DNA from: an uncultured Devosia sp.
GTDB taxonomy: Bacteria > Pseudomonadota > Alphaproteobacteria > Rhizobiales > Devosiaceae
Direction: 5' to 3'
Assembly (NCBI RefSeq): GCF_946479885.1
Contig: NZ_CAMLHM010000016.1
Coordinates: 1-64,000 of the forward strand
DNA: 64,000 nt
This document shows positions 24,209 through 33,359 of the stretch, in pieces. Numbering within the stretch: position 1 is the stretch's first letter; every line of letters starts with the position of its first letter. Both the position numbers and the translations under genes were made by a program. The notes under the pieces were generated by a model. That model was not told the origin of the DNA, ran no database searches, and saw only the letters and a program-made list of their open reading frames with translations.

Positions 24209-25213
24209 TCAGACCGGCGCCCAGGCACCGGACTTCTCGCTGGCAAAGACGGCGTCGATCACCTTCATGGACGCAATCGCATCCTCGATGCCCCAGGGCA
24301 ACGGCCTTTCGCCGAGCACGGCAAGCGCGAAGGCCTCTGCCTGCTCGGTGTACTGGTCCACTGCCGGCAGGATTTCGCGCCGCGCCAGCGAGCCGTCGAA
24401 GGGGGCGCCGGTGTCAATGGTGATGGCGGTGCGCTCGTCCGGTGGCGCGTTGAAGGGGATGATGATCTCGAGCTTGGCCTTGCTCCCCAGCACCTGCACC
24501 CGCTGGTGACCGGCGGTCTGGGTCGAGCAGATGAAATTGAGCTGCCGGCCATGGCCGAAATCGGCGATGACGCTGGCCAGCCGGTCGGTGCCGAACGTCT
24601 CGTCGCGCTCGACCAGGGAGACGACGCGCCTGGGCTCCGCCTCGAACAGGAACCGCGCGGCGGTTATGGGATAGCAGCCGATATCCATGATGCCGCCGCC
24701 GCCGATATCGGCCTGATTGCGCACATTGGCGGGGTCGGCATTAAAATAGGTGAAGACCGCATTGATGGCGCGGACCTCGCCCAGCTCGCCCGAGCGGATG
24801 ATGTCGCGGGCGCGCTGCCACTGCGGATGGAAGCGCACCATGAAGGCCTCGAGCACGATGCGGTCGGGCGGGCACTGGCGCAAAGCCGCGGCCTCGCCAG
24901 CGTTGAGCGCGATGGGTTTTTCGCACAGCACATGCTTGCCGGCTTTGGCAGCCGCCACGGTCATGGGCACGTGGAGATGATTGGGCAAGGGATTGTAGAT
25001 GGCGTCGATATCCGGATCGGCGAAGAGCTCTTCGTAGGAGCCGTAAGCCTTGGGAATGCCCAGCTCGGCAGCGGCCGCCTGCGCCTTGCCCAGATCGCGC
25101 GAGGCGATGGCGACGACCTCGGAATGCGCCGATTTCTGAATCGCCGGCGTGACCTTCTGCATGCCGATATTGGCGGTGGAGAGGATACCCCAGCGGACCT
25201 TCTTCGTGCTCAT
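24209..25213 (-). CDS. Gfo/Idh/MocA family oxidoreductase
   Basis: 334 residues. N-terminal Rossmann domain (VRWGILSTANIGMQKVTPAI), the EKP motif in HVLCEKPIALNAGE near residue 100 with the catalytic Lys, and a C-terminal alpha/beta domain with GGGGIMDIGCYPI. NAD(P)-dependent sugar or inositol dehydrogenases are typical members. The second of two near ATGs is chosen because GGAG lies at the right distance from it. Substrate unknown. Confidence 0.9.
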   Translation of the reverse strand: MSTKKVRWGILSTANIGMQKVTPAIQKSAHSEVVAIASRDLGKAQAAAAELGIPKAYGSYEELFADPDIDAIYNPLPNHLHVPMTVAAAKAGKHVLCEKPIALNAGEAAALRQCPPDRIVLEAFMVRFHPQWQRARDIIRSGELGEVRAINAVFTYFNADPANVRNQADIGGGGIMDIGCYPITAARFLFEAEPRRVVSLVERDETFGTDRLASVIADFGHGRQLNFICSTQTAGHQRVQVLGSKAKLEIIIPFNAPPDERTAITIDTGAPFDGSLARREILPAVDQYTEQAEAFALAVLGERPLPWGIEDAIASMKVIDAVFASEKSGAWAPV

Positions 25214-25424
25214 CGTCATCTCCGTGTTTGCCGAAGACTTAGCGGCGGGCGGGCGGCTTGGCTAGTATGGAAGGCGTGCCGAGGCGCTGCCTGGAGCGTG
25301 GTTGTCAAAGAACGAGCGGCGGGCGTGGGGGCAGGGATGGCTGGCGTGGCGAGGATTCGGCGTTGACTGAGCGCGGCGACGGCCTATCTAGAGGCGATCC
25401 CCGACTTTGATGAAGGTCGCAGCG

Positions 25425-26405
25425 ATGCACAGCGCAATCTACGAAACTTTTGGTCCGCCGCAGCAGGTGCTCCACAGCGCCGAGCGCGAAAAGCCTGTCG
25501 CCGGGCCAGGCCAGGCGCTGGTGCGCATGGTGCTGTCGCCGATCCACAATCATGACCTGGCGACCATTGGCGGCAATTATGGCTTCAAGCCTAGTTTGCC
25601 AGCGGTGCCGGGGACCGAGGCGGTCGGTGTGGTCGAGGCGCTGGGCGCGGGCGTCACTCATCTCGCGGTGGGACAACGCGTGGCAGGCGGCGCGGCCGAG
25701 ACCTGGGCCGAATACTACCTGGCCGATGCGCAACGGCTGGTGCCGGTGCCTGACAGTGTCAGCGACGAGACGGCCTGCCAGCTGGTGTCGATGCCGCTCA
25801 GCGCCAAGATGCTGCTGGTTGACCTCAATATCGAGAAGGGCGACTGGATCGTGCAGAATGCCGGCAATGGCGCGGTGGGCAAGCTGGTGGCGCAGTTCGG
25901 CCCGCAGCAGGGCATCAATGTGGTGAGCCTGGTGCGGCGCGACGCTGCGGTGGCTGAACTGACCGCGCTTGGCATCGGCAATGTCGTTTCCACGGAAAGC
26001 GCGGGCTGGCAGGAGCGAGTGCGGGCCATTACCGGCGGCGCACCGATCGTGCGGGCGGTGGATTCGCTTGGTGGGGCGGGCGCCGACCAGGTGGTCGAGG
26101 TTGCGGCACAAGGCGCGGAACTGGTGAGCTTTGGCGCGATGACCGGCGCGCCGATCACGCTGACGCCGGCCCAATTGCTGTTCAAGGGGCTGACGGTACG
26201 CGGCTTCTGGGGCGCCAAGCCCAGGCTTGCGGGCGAGGTGATCGGCCGACTGCTCGGGGAATTGGTGACCAGTGCCGCCAAGGGCGAACTGGTGCTGCCG
26301 ATCGAAGCGGAGTTTCCGATTGCCGACGTGGCCAAGGCGGTTGCCGCCAGCGGCGAGCCGGGCCGCAAGGGCAAAGTGGCCATCCGCGGGATGGCGCGCC
26401 GCTAA
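25425..26405 (+). CDS. Medium-chain dehydrogenase/reductase (quinone or enoyl-thioester reductase-like)
   Basis: 326 residues of the MDR superfamily. GroES-like N-domain (HSAIYETFGPPQQVL; LPAVPGTEAVGVVEALG) and a Rossmann domain with QNAGNGAVGKLVAQFG as nucleotide motif. The Cys/His zinc ligands of alcohol dehydrogenases are absent, so it belongs to the zinc-free NADPH quinone reductase or MECR-like 2-enoyl-thioester reductase groups. The ATG at 25425 is chosen for AAGG eight bases upstream and the family-type start. Confidence 0.87.
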   Translation: MHSAIYETFGPPQQVLHSAEREKPVAGPGQALVRMVLSPIHNHDLATIGGNYGFKPSLPAVPGTEAVGVVEALGAGVTHLAVGQRVAGGAAETWAEYYLADAQRLVPVPDSVSDETACQLVSMPLSAKMLLVDLNIEKGDWIVQNAGNGAVGKLVAQFGPQQGINVVSLVRRDAAVAELTALGIGNVVSTESAGWQERVRAITGGAPIVRAVDSLGGAGADQVVEVAAQGAELVSFGAMTGAPITLTPAQLLFKGLTVRGFWGAKPRLAGEVIGRLLGELVTSAAKGELVLPIEAEFPIADVAKAVAASGEPGRKGKVAIRGMARR

Positions 26406-26418
26406 GCCGCGGCGCGCG

Positions 26419-27735
26419 TCAAATCCAGCCGAGCATCTTTTCCTGGAGCTGGCGCAGGGCCCAGAGGCGGGTGGAGGTATCGGGCTGGCTGTTGGCCGAG
26501 GTCAGGAGCTCGCCCTTCTTCACCGCCGCCGTGACCTTGCCGCCTTCGAGCAGGCCAACCGGCACGGCCTTGGCCGCGCGGCTGTCCGATATGGTCATCG
26601 TGTAGGAGCGATAGCAGGTCTCGCCGATGGCGTCGAAGGTCTCGCCGGGCTTGAGATCGCGCTTGGCGACAGCGCAGACTTCGGCGACTGGATTGGGCAG
26701 CGGCACCATGTCGGGCTTGCCGTGCAACATGATGCGGGCACAGGTCAGGGGTACTTCGAGGCTCGTCAAGTGATAGGGCCGGAAGAAGCTGTAATAGGGG
26801 CCGTGGCCGATATGGAGATCATCCATGCGCTCGATGATGCGGGGGTGCTCGGCCTTGACGATGACGAAGACGCCCGGGGCCACGCCCTTGCCGATGGTGA
26901 AATCGACGACCCCTGATGTGTTGAGGATGCCGCCATCGGCCTTGGGGATCAGCACCTTGGCCATGTCATCGCGGTCGGCCTTGGGGCCGTGCATGCCCGG
27001 CACGTCGGGGACGAGGCCGGTGGCATTGGCTATGGCGCACATTTCCACCATGGTCTTGGACCCGTCGACGAACTCCACCAGCATGCGTGGGTTCATGTTC
27101 CGGCGCGTGGCTTCCTCGCGGTAGTCGTCGGGCACGGCGTCATGGCGCAGCGGATTGTTCTTGCCCTTGCCGGCCGCGACGATCGGCAAGCCGAGGGCGG
27201 AAACGAATTCGATCAGCTCCATGCAGGAGCTGGGTTCGTCACCCGCGCCCACCGAATAAACCACGCCGAGCTTGTCGGCCTGGGCCTTCAGGTAAGGGCC
27301 GATGGTGACATCGGCCTCGACATTCATCATCACCAGATGCTTGCCATGCTCCATGGCCAAGAGGTCGTAGTCGGCCGCGACGCCGGGTTTGCCGGTGGCG
27401 TCGATGACGACATCGATACTGTCGGTCGTGACCAGCGTTTCGGCGGAGGTGATGGCGATCTTGCCGGCCTCGATCGCGGCGAGCGCCTGGGCCGGGCTAT
27501 CGGCGACCTTGCCCTTGCTGTCCTCGCCGTAGGCGATGGTCATGGCCTCGAGCGCCGTGTGAGGCCGTCGGGTGGCGATGGCCGCCATCTCGATGCCGGT
27601 CATCAGGCTCATCTGGGTCACGAGGTCGGTGCCCATTTCGCCGGAACCGATGACGCCGACGCGGATGGGCTTGCCCGATGCGGCGCGGGCGGCGAGGTCG
27701 CGGGCGAGCCCGGTCAGGGCGATTGTGGTGGTCAT
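26419..27735 (-). CDS. Homoserine dehydrogenase-like NAD(P)-dependent oxidoreductase with C-terminal SAF domain
   Basis: 438 residues. N-terminal Rossmann fold (IRVGVIGSGEMGTDLVTQ), a middle dehydrogenase-like part (VVIDATGKPG, YSVGAGDEPSSCMELIEF) and a SAF-like C-terminus (AKRDLKPGETFDAIGETCY, AVPVGLLEGGKV). Relatives are often misnamed FlgA or homoserine dehydrogenase and act on sugar acids or similar compounds. The ATG at 27735 is used; further upstream the frame has no family residues. Substrate unknown. Confidence 0.85.
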   Translation of the reverse strand: MTTTIALTGLARDLAARAASGKPIRVGVIGSGEMGTDLVTQMSLMTGIEMAAIATRRPHTALEAMTIAYGEDSKGKVADSPAQALAAIEAGKIAITSAETLVTTDSIDVVIDATGKPGVAADYDLLAMEHGKHLVMMNVEADVTIGPYLKAQADKLGVVYSVGAGDEPSSCMELIEFVSALGLPIVAAGKGKNNPLRHDAVPDDYREEATRRNMNPRMLVEFVDGSKTMVEMCAIANATGLVPDVPGMHGPKADRDDMAKVLIPKADGGILNTSGVVDFTIGKGVAPGVFVIVKAEHPRIIERMDDLHIGHGPYYSFFRPYHLTSLEVPLTCARIMLHGKPDMVPLPNPVAEVCAVAKRDLKPGETFDAIGETCYRSYTMTISDSRAAKAVPVGLLEGGKVTAAVKKGELLTSANSQPDTSTRLWALRQLQEKMLGWI

Positions 27736-27966
27736 GGCAGGTCCAACGCGAATAGGCGTGCTTGGGTTACCCCCCTGCTTATTGGCAAGCAAGAGAAAGT
27801 GCAGCCGGGGCAAGGGACTGCTATGGCGTCCTATCGGTGGCATGGCCGGCAGGTGAATTGAATCAGTGGTGTGATTTCGCCCCACGAAACGAACCGCGTT
27901 TAGGCTTCTTAAACCGTTCCCGTGGAAAGTGGGACGTGGAGAGAACTCCGGGGGCATGCATTCGCC

Positions 27967-28257
27967 ATGGTCAGCCAGGCCAAGAAATCAGTCGCTTTGC
28001 CAGCGGTCATCGATCTGGACGCGCTGGACGATATCCGCGACGGCCTGATCGACGCGATCGAGGAGGGGCCGGTCACGGTCACGGCCGCCGCAGTCGAGCG
28101 GGTGTCGACCAATGCGCTGTTCATGCTCATCAGCGCGGCGGAAGCGGCGCGCAGAAACCATTTCGACTTCGCTATTGAGCAGCCAAGCGCGGCCCTCGTG
28201 ACCGCGATTGAGCGCCTGGGCCTTAGCGCCCAGTTTTCAGGGATGATGAGAGGATGA
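27967..28257 (+). CDS. cheS: STAS-domain chemotaxis protein, CheS-like
   Basis: 96 residues with the STAS fold: a core beta-strand (GPVTVTAAAVERVSTNALFML) and a final helix. It sits directly upstream of cheY1 with a 4-bp overlap. In Sinorhizobium meliloti CheS (about 97 aa, same place) binds CheA and speeds drainage of phosphate to the sink regulator CheY1. Size, fold and position fit that role; naming is by synteny. GGGGGC about 12 bases upstream is a weak ribosome site. First gene of cheS-cheY1-cheA-cheW. Confidence 0.75.
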   Translation: MVSQAKKSVALPAVIDLDALDDIRDGLIDAIEEGPVTVTAAAVERVSTNALFMLISAAEAARRNHFDFAIEQPSAALVTAIERLGLSAQFSGMMRG

Positions 28258-28622
28258 CGACTTTGCGGGTTCTGACGGTGGACGATTCGAGGACGATCCT
28301 CGCCATGCTGCATCATACCCTCTCCAATGCCGGGTTCGAGGTGCTGCAGGCCGAGGACGGCAAGCAGGGTCTTGATGTCCTCAAGACCGAGACGGTCGAT
28401 GTTGTCATCACCGACATCAACATGCCTGTCATGGACGGCATCGAATTCATCAAGAACGTGCGGGCGACGGGCAATCACCAGAGCCTGCCGATCCTGATCC
28501 TCACCACCGAGACCAGCCAGGACAAGCGCGACCAGGGCAAGGCAGCCGGCGGTACCGGCTGGATCGTCAAGCCATTCGATCCCGAGAAACTCATCTCGGT
28601 CATCCACCGGGTCGTGCACTAA
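28254..28622 (+). CDS. cheY1: Chemotaxis response regulator CheY1 (probable phosphate sink)
   Basis: 122-residue single receiver domain. Acidic pair Asp10-Asp11 (VDDSRT), phospho-acceptor Asp54 (VITDINMPVMDG), Thr84/85 (ILTTETS) and Lys106 (WIVKPFD). Lies between cheS and cheA, the CheY1 position in rhizobia, where this CheY drains phosphate back from CheA while a second CheY acts on the motor. The second CheY here is at 38318. Confidence 0.92.
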   Translation: MTTLRVLTVDDSRTILAMLHHTLSNAGFEVLQAEDGKQGLDVLKTETVDVVITDINMPVMDGIEFIKNVRATGNHQSLPILILTTETSQDKRDQGKAAGGTGWIVKPFDPEKLISVIHRVVH

Positions 28623-28654
28623 CCCATAGAGCCCAGAAGGGTTGGACGTTTCGC

Positions 28655-31045
28655 ATGAGCGATCTCGACGACTTCAAAGCCACATATTTCGACGAGTGTT
28701 CCGAGCTGCTGACTGCGCTCGAGGAGGAATTCGCGGCGATCGAGGCCGGCGAGCGCGATGCGGACCGGCTCAACGCCGTGTTCCGCGCCATCCACTCGAT
28801 CAAGGGCGGCGCCGGGGCCTTCGGCTTTTCGGCGCTGGTGGGCTTTGCCCATGCCTATGAAACGCTGCTCGACTACGTGCGCGATGGTCGCATCGAGATG
28901 AGCGACGACGTGGTGACCCTGTGCATCCGCGCCAATGATATCGTGGCCGATCACGTCAAGGCCGCCCAGACTGGCGAGGCCCTGCCGGCCGATTACGGCA
29001 TGGACGAAAAGGAACGCTTCGACGCCCTGGCGCGCGGCGATGCCGCGCCCGGCGACGACGAAGGCGGTGATCCGCTCGACGAGTTCGACATCGAATTTAC
29101 CCCGGTCATGGTCAACCTGGACGCGCCAGAGGCGCCTGCCATGGCTGACGACGAAGCGTCGATGGACGATGCCTTCGAGGCAGCGCCCATGCAGGTCGAG
29201 CCTGGCCACTGGGAAGTCCGCTTCACGCCGCACCGGGCGCTCTATGCCCGCGCCAACGATCCCCTGCTGCTGTTCCGCGAACTGGCCGCCCTGGGCGAGA
29301 TGCATGTGCGCGCGGTGCTCGAAGAAATTCCGCCGCTGGCCGATTTCGAGCCCTTTGCCGTCTACTGCTCGTGGGAGATCACCATGATCTCGCCCGACCT
29401 GACCGAGGCGATGATCCGCGAGGTCTTCGAATTCGTCGAAGGCGACTGCGATATTGCCGTGGCCCAGCTGGGCGGCGCTGTCGGGTTCGACATTCCGCCT
29501 GCCGCTGCGCCCAAGCCGGTCGAGGCCAAGCCTGCCAAGAAGACGCTGATCGAGATCAACCAGGAGCCCGACCCGGCAGACCTGCTGGCGCTGGCCGACG
29601 ACGAAGTGGCGGGCCTGCTCGATTTCGACGTTGCCGCGCCTGCTGCGCCCAAGCCTGTCTTCGCGCCAGAACCGGAACCGACCCCGGTCAGCGCACAGGA
29701 CAGCTTCGAGGAAGCGCCGGGCCTGAGCTTTGCCGAACTGGCCGAAACCATCCAGCCAAGCCCCGTTGCGCGTCCGGCTGCACCGGCCCCTGCACCCGTG
29801 CGGGCTGCGGCGCCGCCGCCCCCCGCTTCGAGCGAGGGCGAAGAGAGCGGTGGCAATCGCAGCGTTGGCGTGCAGTCGATCCGCGTCGATCTCGACAAGG
29901 TCGACCGCGTGGTCAACATGGTGGGCGAACTGGTCATCACCCAGTCCATGCTCACCCAGCAAATGGATGAGACGCTGCGGGCGCGCTATACCGAACTGGT
30001 GCGCGGCCTCGAAGTGCTGGCGCAGACCACGCGTGGGCTGCAGGATTCGGTGATGGCGATTCGCGCCCAGCCGGTGAAGTCGGTCTTCTCCCGCATGCCG
30101 CGCCTGGTGCGCGAGCTGGCGACCAAGACCGGCAAGAAGATCAAGCTCGAGACGATCGGCGAGAACACCGAAATCGACAAGACTGTCATCGAGCAGCTCA
30201 GCGATCCGCTGACGCATATGATCCGCAACTCGGCCGACCATGGCATCGAGACGCCGGACAAGCGCGCCGGCCGCGGCAAGAACGAGACCGGTACGATCCG
30301 GCTTTCGGCAGAGCAGGCGGGCGGCAATATCCTTATCATCGTCGAGGACGATGGCGGCGGTATCAACCGCGAACGCGTGCTGCAGGTGGCGCGCGACAAG
30401 GGCATCGTGGCCGCCGACGTGCAGCCGACCGACGAGCAGATCGACCAGTTGATCTTTGCGCCGGGTTTCTCGACGGCGTCCGAGGTCAGCGATATTTCGG
30501 GTCGCGGCGTCGGCATGGACGTTGTGCTGTCCAACATCAAGAAGATCGGCGGATCGGTGCATGTGCGCAGCTGGACCGGCAAGGGCTGCCGGATGACGCT
30601 GCGCCTGCCGCTGACGCTGGCGGTGCTCGACGTCATGCTGGTCAAGGTCGGCGAGTCGCCCTATGTGGTGCCGCTTTCCTCGATTGTCGAAACCATCCAG
30701 TGCTCGCGCGCCAGCTTCGAGCGGGTGCCATCAGGCGGCCAGGTGCTGCAGGTGCGTGGCGAGTATGTGCAGGTCATCGACCTGGCCAAGCGGTTCGAGA
30801 TGGTCACCGAGACGGATCCGGAAAACCGGTTCGTGGTGCTGTGCGAGGCCGAAGGCTCGGCCAAGGTGGCGCTCATCGTCGACGACATCATCGGCCAGCA
30901 GCAGGTCGTGATCAAATCGCTGGAAGAGAATTTCGAGAGGGTGGACGGCATTGCCGGCGGCACGATCCTGGGCGACGGCAATGTCGCGCTGATCGTGGAC
31001 GTGCAGGGCCTCAAGACCTCGATTGTTCACAAGAACGCCGCCTAG
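28655..31045 (+). CDS. cheA: Chemotaxis sensor histidine kinase CheA
   Basis: 796 residues. Hpt domain with phospho-His47 (AIHSIKGGAGAFGF), a P2-like docking region (about 180-280), a Pro/Ala-rich linker (about 365-400), dimerisation helices (VDLDKVDRVVNMVGELVI), the HATPase with N box HMIRNSADHGIE, G1 EDDGGGIN, G2 GRGVGMDVV, and a C-terminal CheW-like domain. It autophosphorylates under receptor control and passes phosphate to CheY1, CheY2 and CheB. Confidence 0.97.
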   Translation: MSDLDDFKATYFDECSELLTALEEEFAAIEAGERDADRLNAVFRAIHSIKGGAGAFGFSALVGFAHAYETLLDYVRDGRIEMSDDVVTLCIRANDIVADHVKAAQTGEALPADYGMDEKERFDALARGDAAPGDDEGGDPLDEFDIEFTPVMVNLDAPEAPAMADDEASMDDAFEAAPMQVEPGHWEVRFTPHRALYARANDPLLLFRELAALGEMHVRAVLEEIPPLADFEPFAVYCSWEITMISPDLTEAMIREVFEFVEGDCDIAVAQLGGAVGFDIPPAAAPKPVEAKPAKKTLIEINQEPDPADLLALADDEVAGLLDFDVAAPAAPKPVFAPEPEPTPVSAQDSFEEAPGLSFAELAETIQPSPVARPAAPAPAPVRAAAPPPPASSEGEESGGNRSVGVQSIRVDLDKVDRVVNMVGELVITQSMLTQQMDETLRARYTELVRGLEVLAQTTRGLQDSVMAIRAQPVKSVFSRMPRLVRELATKTGKKIKLETIGENTEIDKTVIEQLSDPLTHMIRNSADHGIETPDKRAGRGKNETGTIRLSAEQAGGNILIIVEDDGGGINRERVLQVARDKGIVAADVQPTDEQIDQLIFAPGFSTASEVSDISGRGVGMDVVLSNIKKIGGSVHVRSWTGKGCRMTLRLPLTLAVLDVMLVKVGESPYVVPLSSIVETIQCSRASFERVPSGGQVLQVRGEYVQVIDLAKRFEMVTETDPENRFVVLCEAEGSAKVALIVDDIIGQQQVVIKSLEENFERVDGIAGGTILGDGNVALIVDVQGLKTSIVHKNAA

Positions 31046-31097
31046 CGGCCTGTAGTTTTGCGTAGCCGGCCAGAAGGTCGGCAGAAAGGCAGTAGAA

Positions 31098-31586
31098 ATG
31101 GAAGCGCTCGGTTTGCGTGACGACATGGGCGACAAATCGGCCATTGCCGCCCAGAATTCCTTGCAGTTGATCGCCTTCTCGATCGGCGAACAGACTTATG
31201 GCGTGGAGATCACGACGGTGCGCGAAATCCGCGCGTGGAACGGCGCGACACCGCTGCCCAATACGCGCGAATTCGTGCGTGGCGTGATCAACCTGCGCGG
31301 CACGATCGTGCCGATCTTCGACCTGCGCGCCCGGTTCGGCGATGGGCAGACCTCGCCCACCAAGAACCACGTCGTGGTGGTGATGAGCGTCGGCGACAAA
31401 TGGGTCGGCATCCTGGTCGACGCGGTCAGCGACATTCTGACGGTGTCGCGCGATGACATCCACAATGTGCCGGAAGGCAATTCCATCGACACCGAACTGC
31501 TCAACGGCATCGTGACCCATGAAAGCCGCATGGTCGGGCTGATTGACCTCCATGCGGTGGTTTCGGGCGCCAAGATGGATGGCTAG
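31098..31586 (+). CDS. cheW: Chemotaxis coupling protein CheW
   Basis: 162 residues of the CheW SH3-like fold: QLIAFSIGEQTYGVEITTVRE, NTREFVRGVINLRGTIVPIFDL and GILVDAVSDILTVSRDDI. It links receptors to CheA. About 50 bases after cheA and followed by a clear terminator, closing the first chemotaxis operon. Confidence 0.96.
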   Translation: MEALGLRDDMGDKSAIAAQNSLQLIAFSIGEQTYGVEITTVREIRAWNGATPLPNTREFVRGVINLRGTIVPIFDLRARFGDGQTSPTKNHVVVVMSVGDKWVGILVDAVSDILTVSRDDIHNVPEGNSIDTELLNGIVTHESRMVGLIDLHAVVSGAKMDG

Positions 31587-31615
31587 GCCAAGGCCGAGCA
31601 TCGATTAGTTCTGAG

Positions 31616-31640
31616 AAAGGCGCCATCGGCGCCTTTTTTG
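31616..31640 (+). terminator. Rho-independent terminator after cheW
   Basis: AAAGGCGCC-ATC-GGCGCC followed by TTTTTTG. Nine-base stem, short loop and T run. Confidence 0.9.
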
Positions 31641-31656
31641 TTTATCGCGGCTGGGC

Positions 31657-32460
31657 TCAACGAGCGATGTCGCCCACCGTCGGCGCATCGATCGAGCGAT
31701 AGCGGGCTTCGATCAGGCCATAGGCGCCAAAGGCAACCAGGCCCAGGGCGATGATGCCGTAGAGCCAGCGCCCGAAGGGCAGGTTGTGGACGTAGTCCAG
31801 TGCCTCGGCGGTGCCGGCAGCCTGTTCGGGCGATACGGTCATCGTCGCGTAGAACAGAAAACCGCCGATGATCAGCAGCACCACGCCGCGGGCCATGAGG
31901 CCGAAACGGCAGATGTTATCCATCCAGCCCTGATGGGCTGACGGCAGGGAGAGGCGCTTGCGATAGCCGCCCGAGGCGCCGTACCAGATCTGCACGGCGC
32001 CGGCGGCAAGCACGCCACAGGCGGCCGCGCCTAGCAGAAATGGACCGAATGGTTGCTGCAACAGCCAGGCGGAAGCCGTTTCCTCACCATCGCCGCCGCC
32101 CGCGCCACCCCCGCCGAGGGCCAGCCGGGCCGCCGTCAGCATCAGGAAAAGGTTGGCGGCGGCGCTGACCAATTGGCCGGCCCGGGCGAGGAAGCCCTTG
32201 GCGTCGTCATCCACATCGTCGGCGTTGAGCAGGCCCTGGGCCAGCTTCCAGAGCACGTAACCCAGGAGCCCCAGGGCGATCGGCCCCACCAGCACGCGTC
32301 CGAACGGCATGCCAAGCAGGCCCGACAGGGCGCCGGACGTGTCTTCCGAACCACCGCCCCACAGGGCCGAGGTGAGCGCGAAGGCGCCGAGCAGGAGATA
32401 GACGACGCCGCGGGCGGCATAGCCCGCCCGGGCGAGGGTTTCGAAACGACTGTGCTGCAT
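31657..32460 (-). CDS. DUF1206 family membrane protein
   Basis: 267 residues with six hydrophobic segments arranged as three repeats of about 80 residues, each starting with a pattern like FETLARAGYAARGVVYLLLG (residues 5-24), GFLARAGQLVSAAANLFL and ICRFGLMARGVVLLIIGGF. DUF1206 function is unknown. The promoter at 32486-32510 matches the EcfG stress sigma pattern, suggesting stress induction. GAGG lies eight bases before the ATG. Confidence 0.87.
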   Translation of the reverse strand: MQHSRFETLARAGYAARGVVYLLLGAFALTSALWGGGSEDTSGALSGLLGMPFGRVLVGPIALGLLGYVLWKLAQGLLNADDVDDDAKGFLARAGQLVSAAANLFLMLTAARLALGGGGAGGGDGEETASAWLLQQPFGPFLLGAAACGVLAAGAVQIWYGASGGYRKRLSLPSAHQGWMDNICRFGLMARGVVLLIIGGFLFYATMTVSPEQAAGTAEALDYVHNLPFGRWLYGIIALGLVAFGAYGLIEARYRSIDAPTVGDIAR

Positions 32461-32485
32461 GGGGACTGCCTCCTCGAGGCACGGC

Positions 32486-32510
32486 AACGCGTCGGGTTGC
32501 CCTCCGTTCC
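32486..32510 (-). promoter_or_regulatory. EcfG-type general stress promoter of the DUF1206 gene
   Basis: Minus strand GGAAC (32510-32506), 16-base spacer, CGTT (32489-32486), matching GGAAC-N16-17-CGTT used by EcfG/RpoE2 in alphaproteobacteria. It lies just ahead of the ATG at 32460. Confidence 0.65.
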
Positions 32511-33266
32511 CTATTCCTTGGGGCTGGTGCCGTCGCTGTCCTGGCCGGCCGGCTGGTCGACCGCGCCGCGCCGCTGCAGGACGATGGCGACGCTGCTGCA
32601 CAGCAAGGCCCAGGCCGATCCGAGGCACCAGCCGGCGAGAATGTCGCTGGGGTAGTGGACGCCCATATAGAGGCGGCTGAGACCGACGAGCAGGGTCAGC
32701 AGCAGTGCCCCGCCGATGCTGAGGACCTGCAGCCGACGGGTGGGTGCAAAGCGCGCGAGGAGCGCGCCGAGCGTCAGGAAGGTGACAGCCGAGAGCATGG
32801 CGTGGCCGCTGGGAAAGCTGGCGGTAAACTGCTCGGACATGGTGGTAAGGTCGGGGCGCGGCCGATTGTAGCCCATTTTGAGAACGGTACTGAGCAGCGT
32901 GCCGCCCAGCACCGAGACCAGGACGAAAACGGCGGCCGACCGCATCCGGGCCAGGTAGAGATAGGCGCAGACGCCCAGGACAAGCAGCCCAAGCAGGGAA
33001 AAGCTCCCCAGGGCGGTGATGTCGCGCACCATCTCGTGCATCCAGGACGGGCCGATCACCGTGTCGGGATTGGCGGGGTCGCGGAACAGCAGCAGGATGG
33101 AACGGTCGAACGCTTCCATCTCGCCTTCGACCATTTCGTCCGCCAGCTGCAGGAAGCTCAACGTCAAGCCACTGATGATGGCGAGAACCACCAGCAAGGG
33201 AGCCTCCTTGACGACGAAGGAGACGATATTGCGGGGGTGAAGGGTTTCGGTCAGGCGATCGAACAT
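32511..33266 (-). CDS. PAP2 family phosphatase (phosphatidic-acid or undecaprenyl-PP phosphatase-like)
   Basis: 251-residue membrane protein with about six segments and the three phosphatase motifs: KMGYNRPRP (KX6RP), SFPSGHAM (PSGH) and SRLYMGVHYPSDILAG (SRX5HX3D). Members dephosphorylate phosphatidate or polyprenyl diphosphates at the membrane surface. Upstream lies a GGAAC-N16-CGTT promoter. Same strand as the DUF1206 gene, 50 bases apart, each with its own EcfG-like promoter. Confidence 0.9.
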   Translation of the reverse strand: MFDRLTETLHPRNIVSFVVKEAPLLVVLAIISGLTLSFLQLADEMVEGEMEAFDRSILLLFRDPANPDTVIGPSWMHEMVRDITALGSFSLLGLLVLGVCAYLYLARMRSAAVFVLVSVLGGTLLSTVLKMGYNRPRPDLTTMSEQFTASFPSGHAMLSAVTFLTLGALLARFAPTRRLQVLSIGGALLLTLLVGLSRLYMGVHYPSDILAGWCLGSAWALLCSSVAIVLQRRGAVDQPAGQDSDGTSPKE

Positions 33267-33285
33267 GGGTTGCTCCTCGCGCTGA

Positions 33286-33312
33286 GGAACGTGCGTACGC
33301 AGTTCACGTTCC
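33286..33312 (-). promoter_or_regulatory. EcfG-type general stress promoter of the PAP2 gene, palindromic
   Basis: Minus strand GGAACGTGAACTGCGTACGC then ACGTTCC: GGAAC, 16 bases, CGTT. The site is an 8-bp inverted repeat (GGAACGTG/CACGTTCC), so it reads as the same promoter on both strands. Confidence 0.7.
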
Positions 33313-33359
33313 GAACCGCGAACTGTCAGCCGGTTACCCGGCTCGGTCGGACTGAGGGG

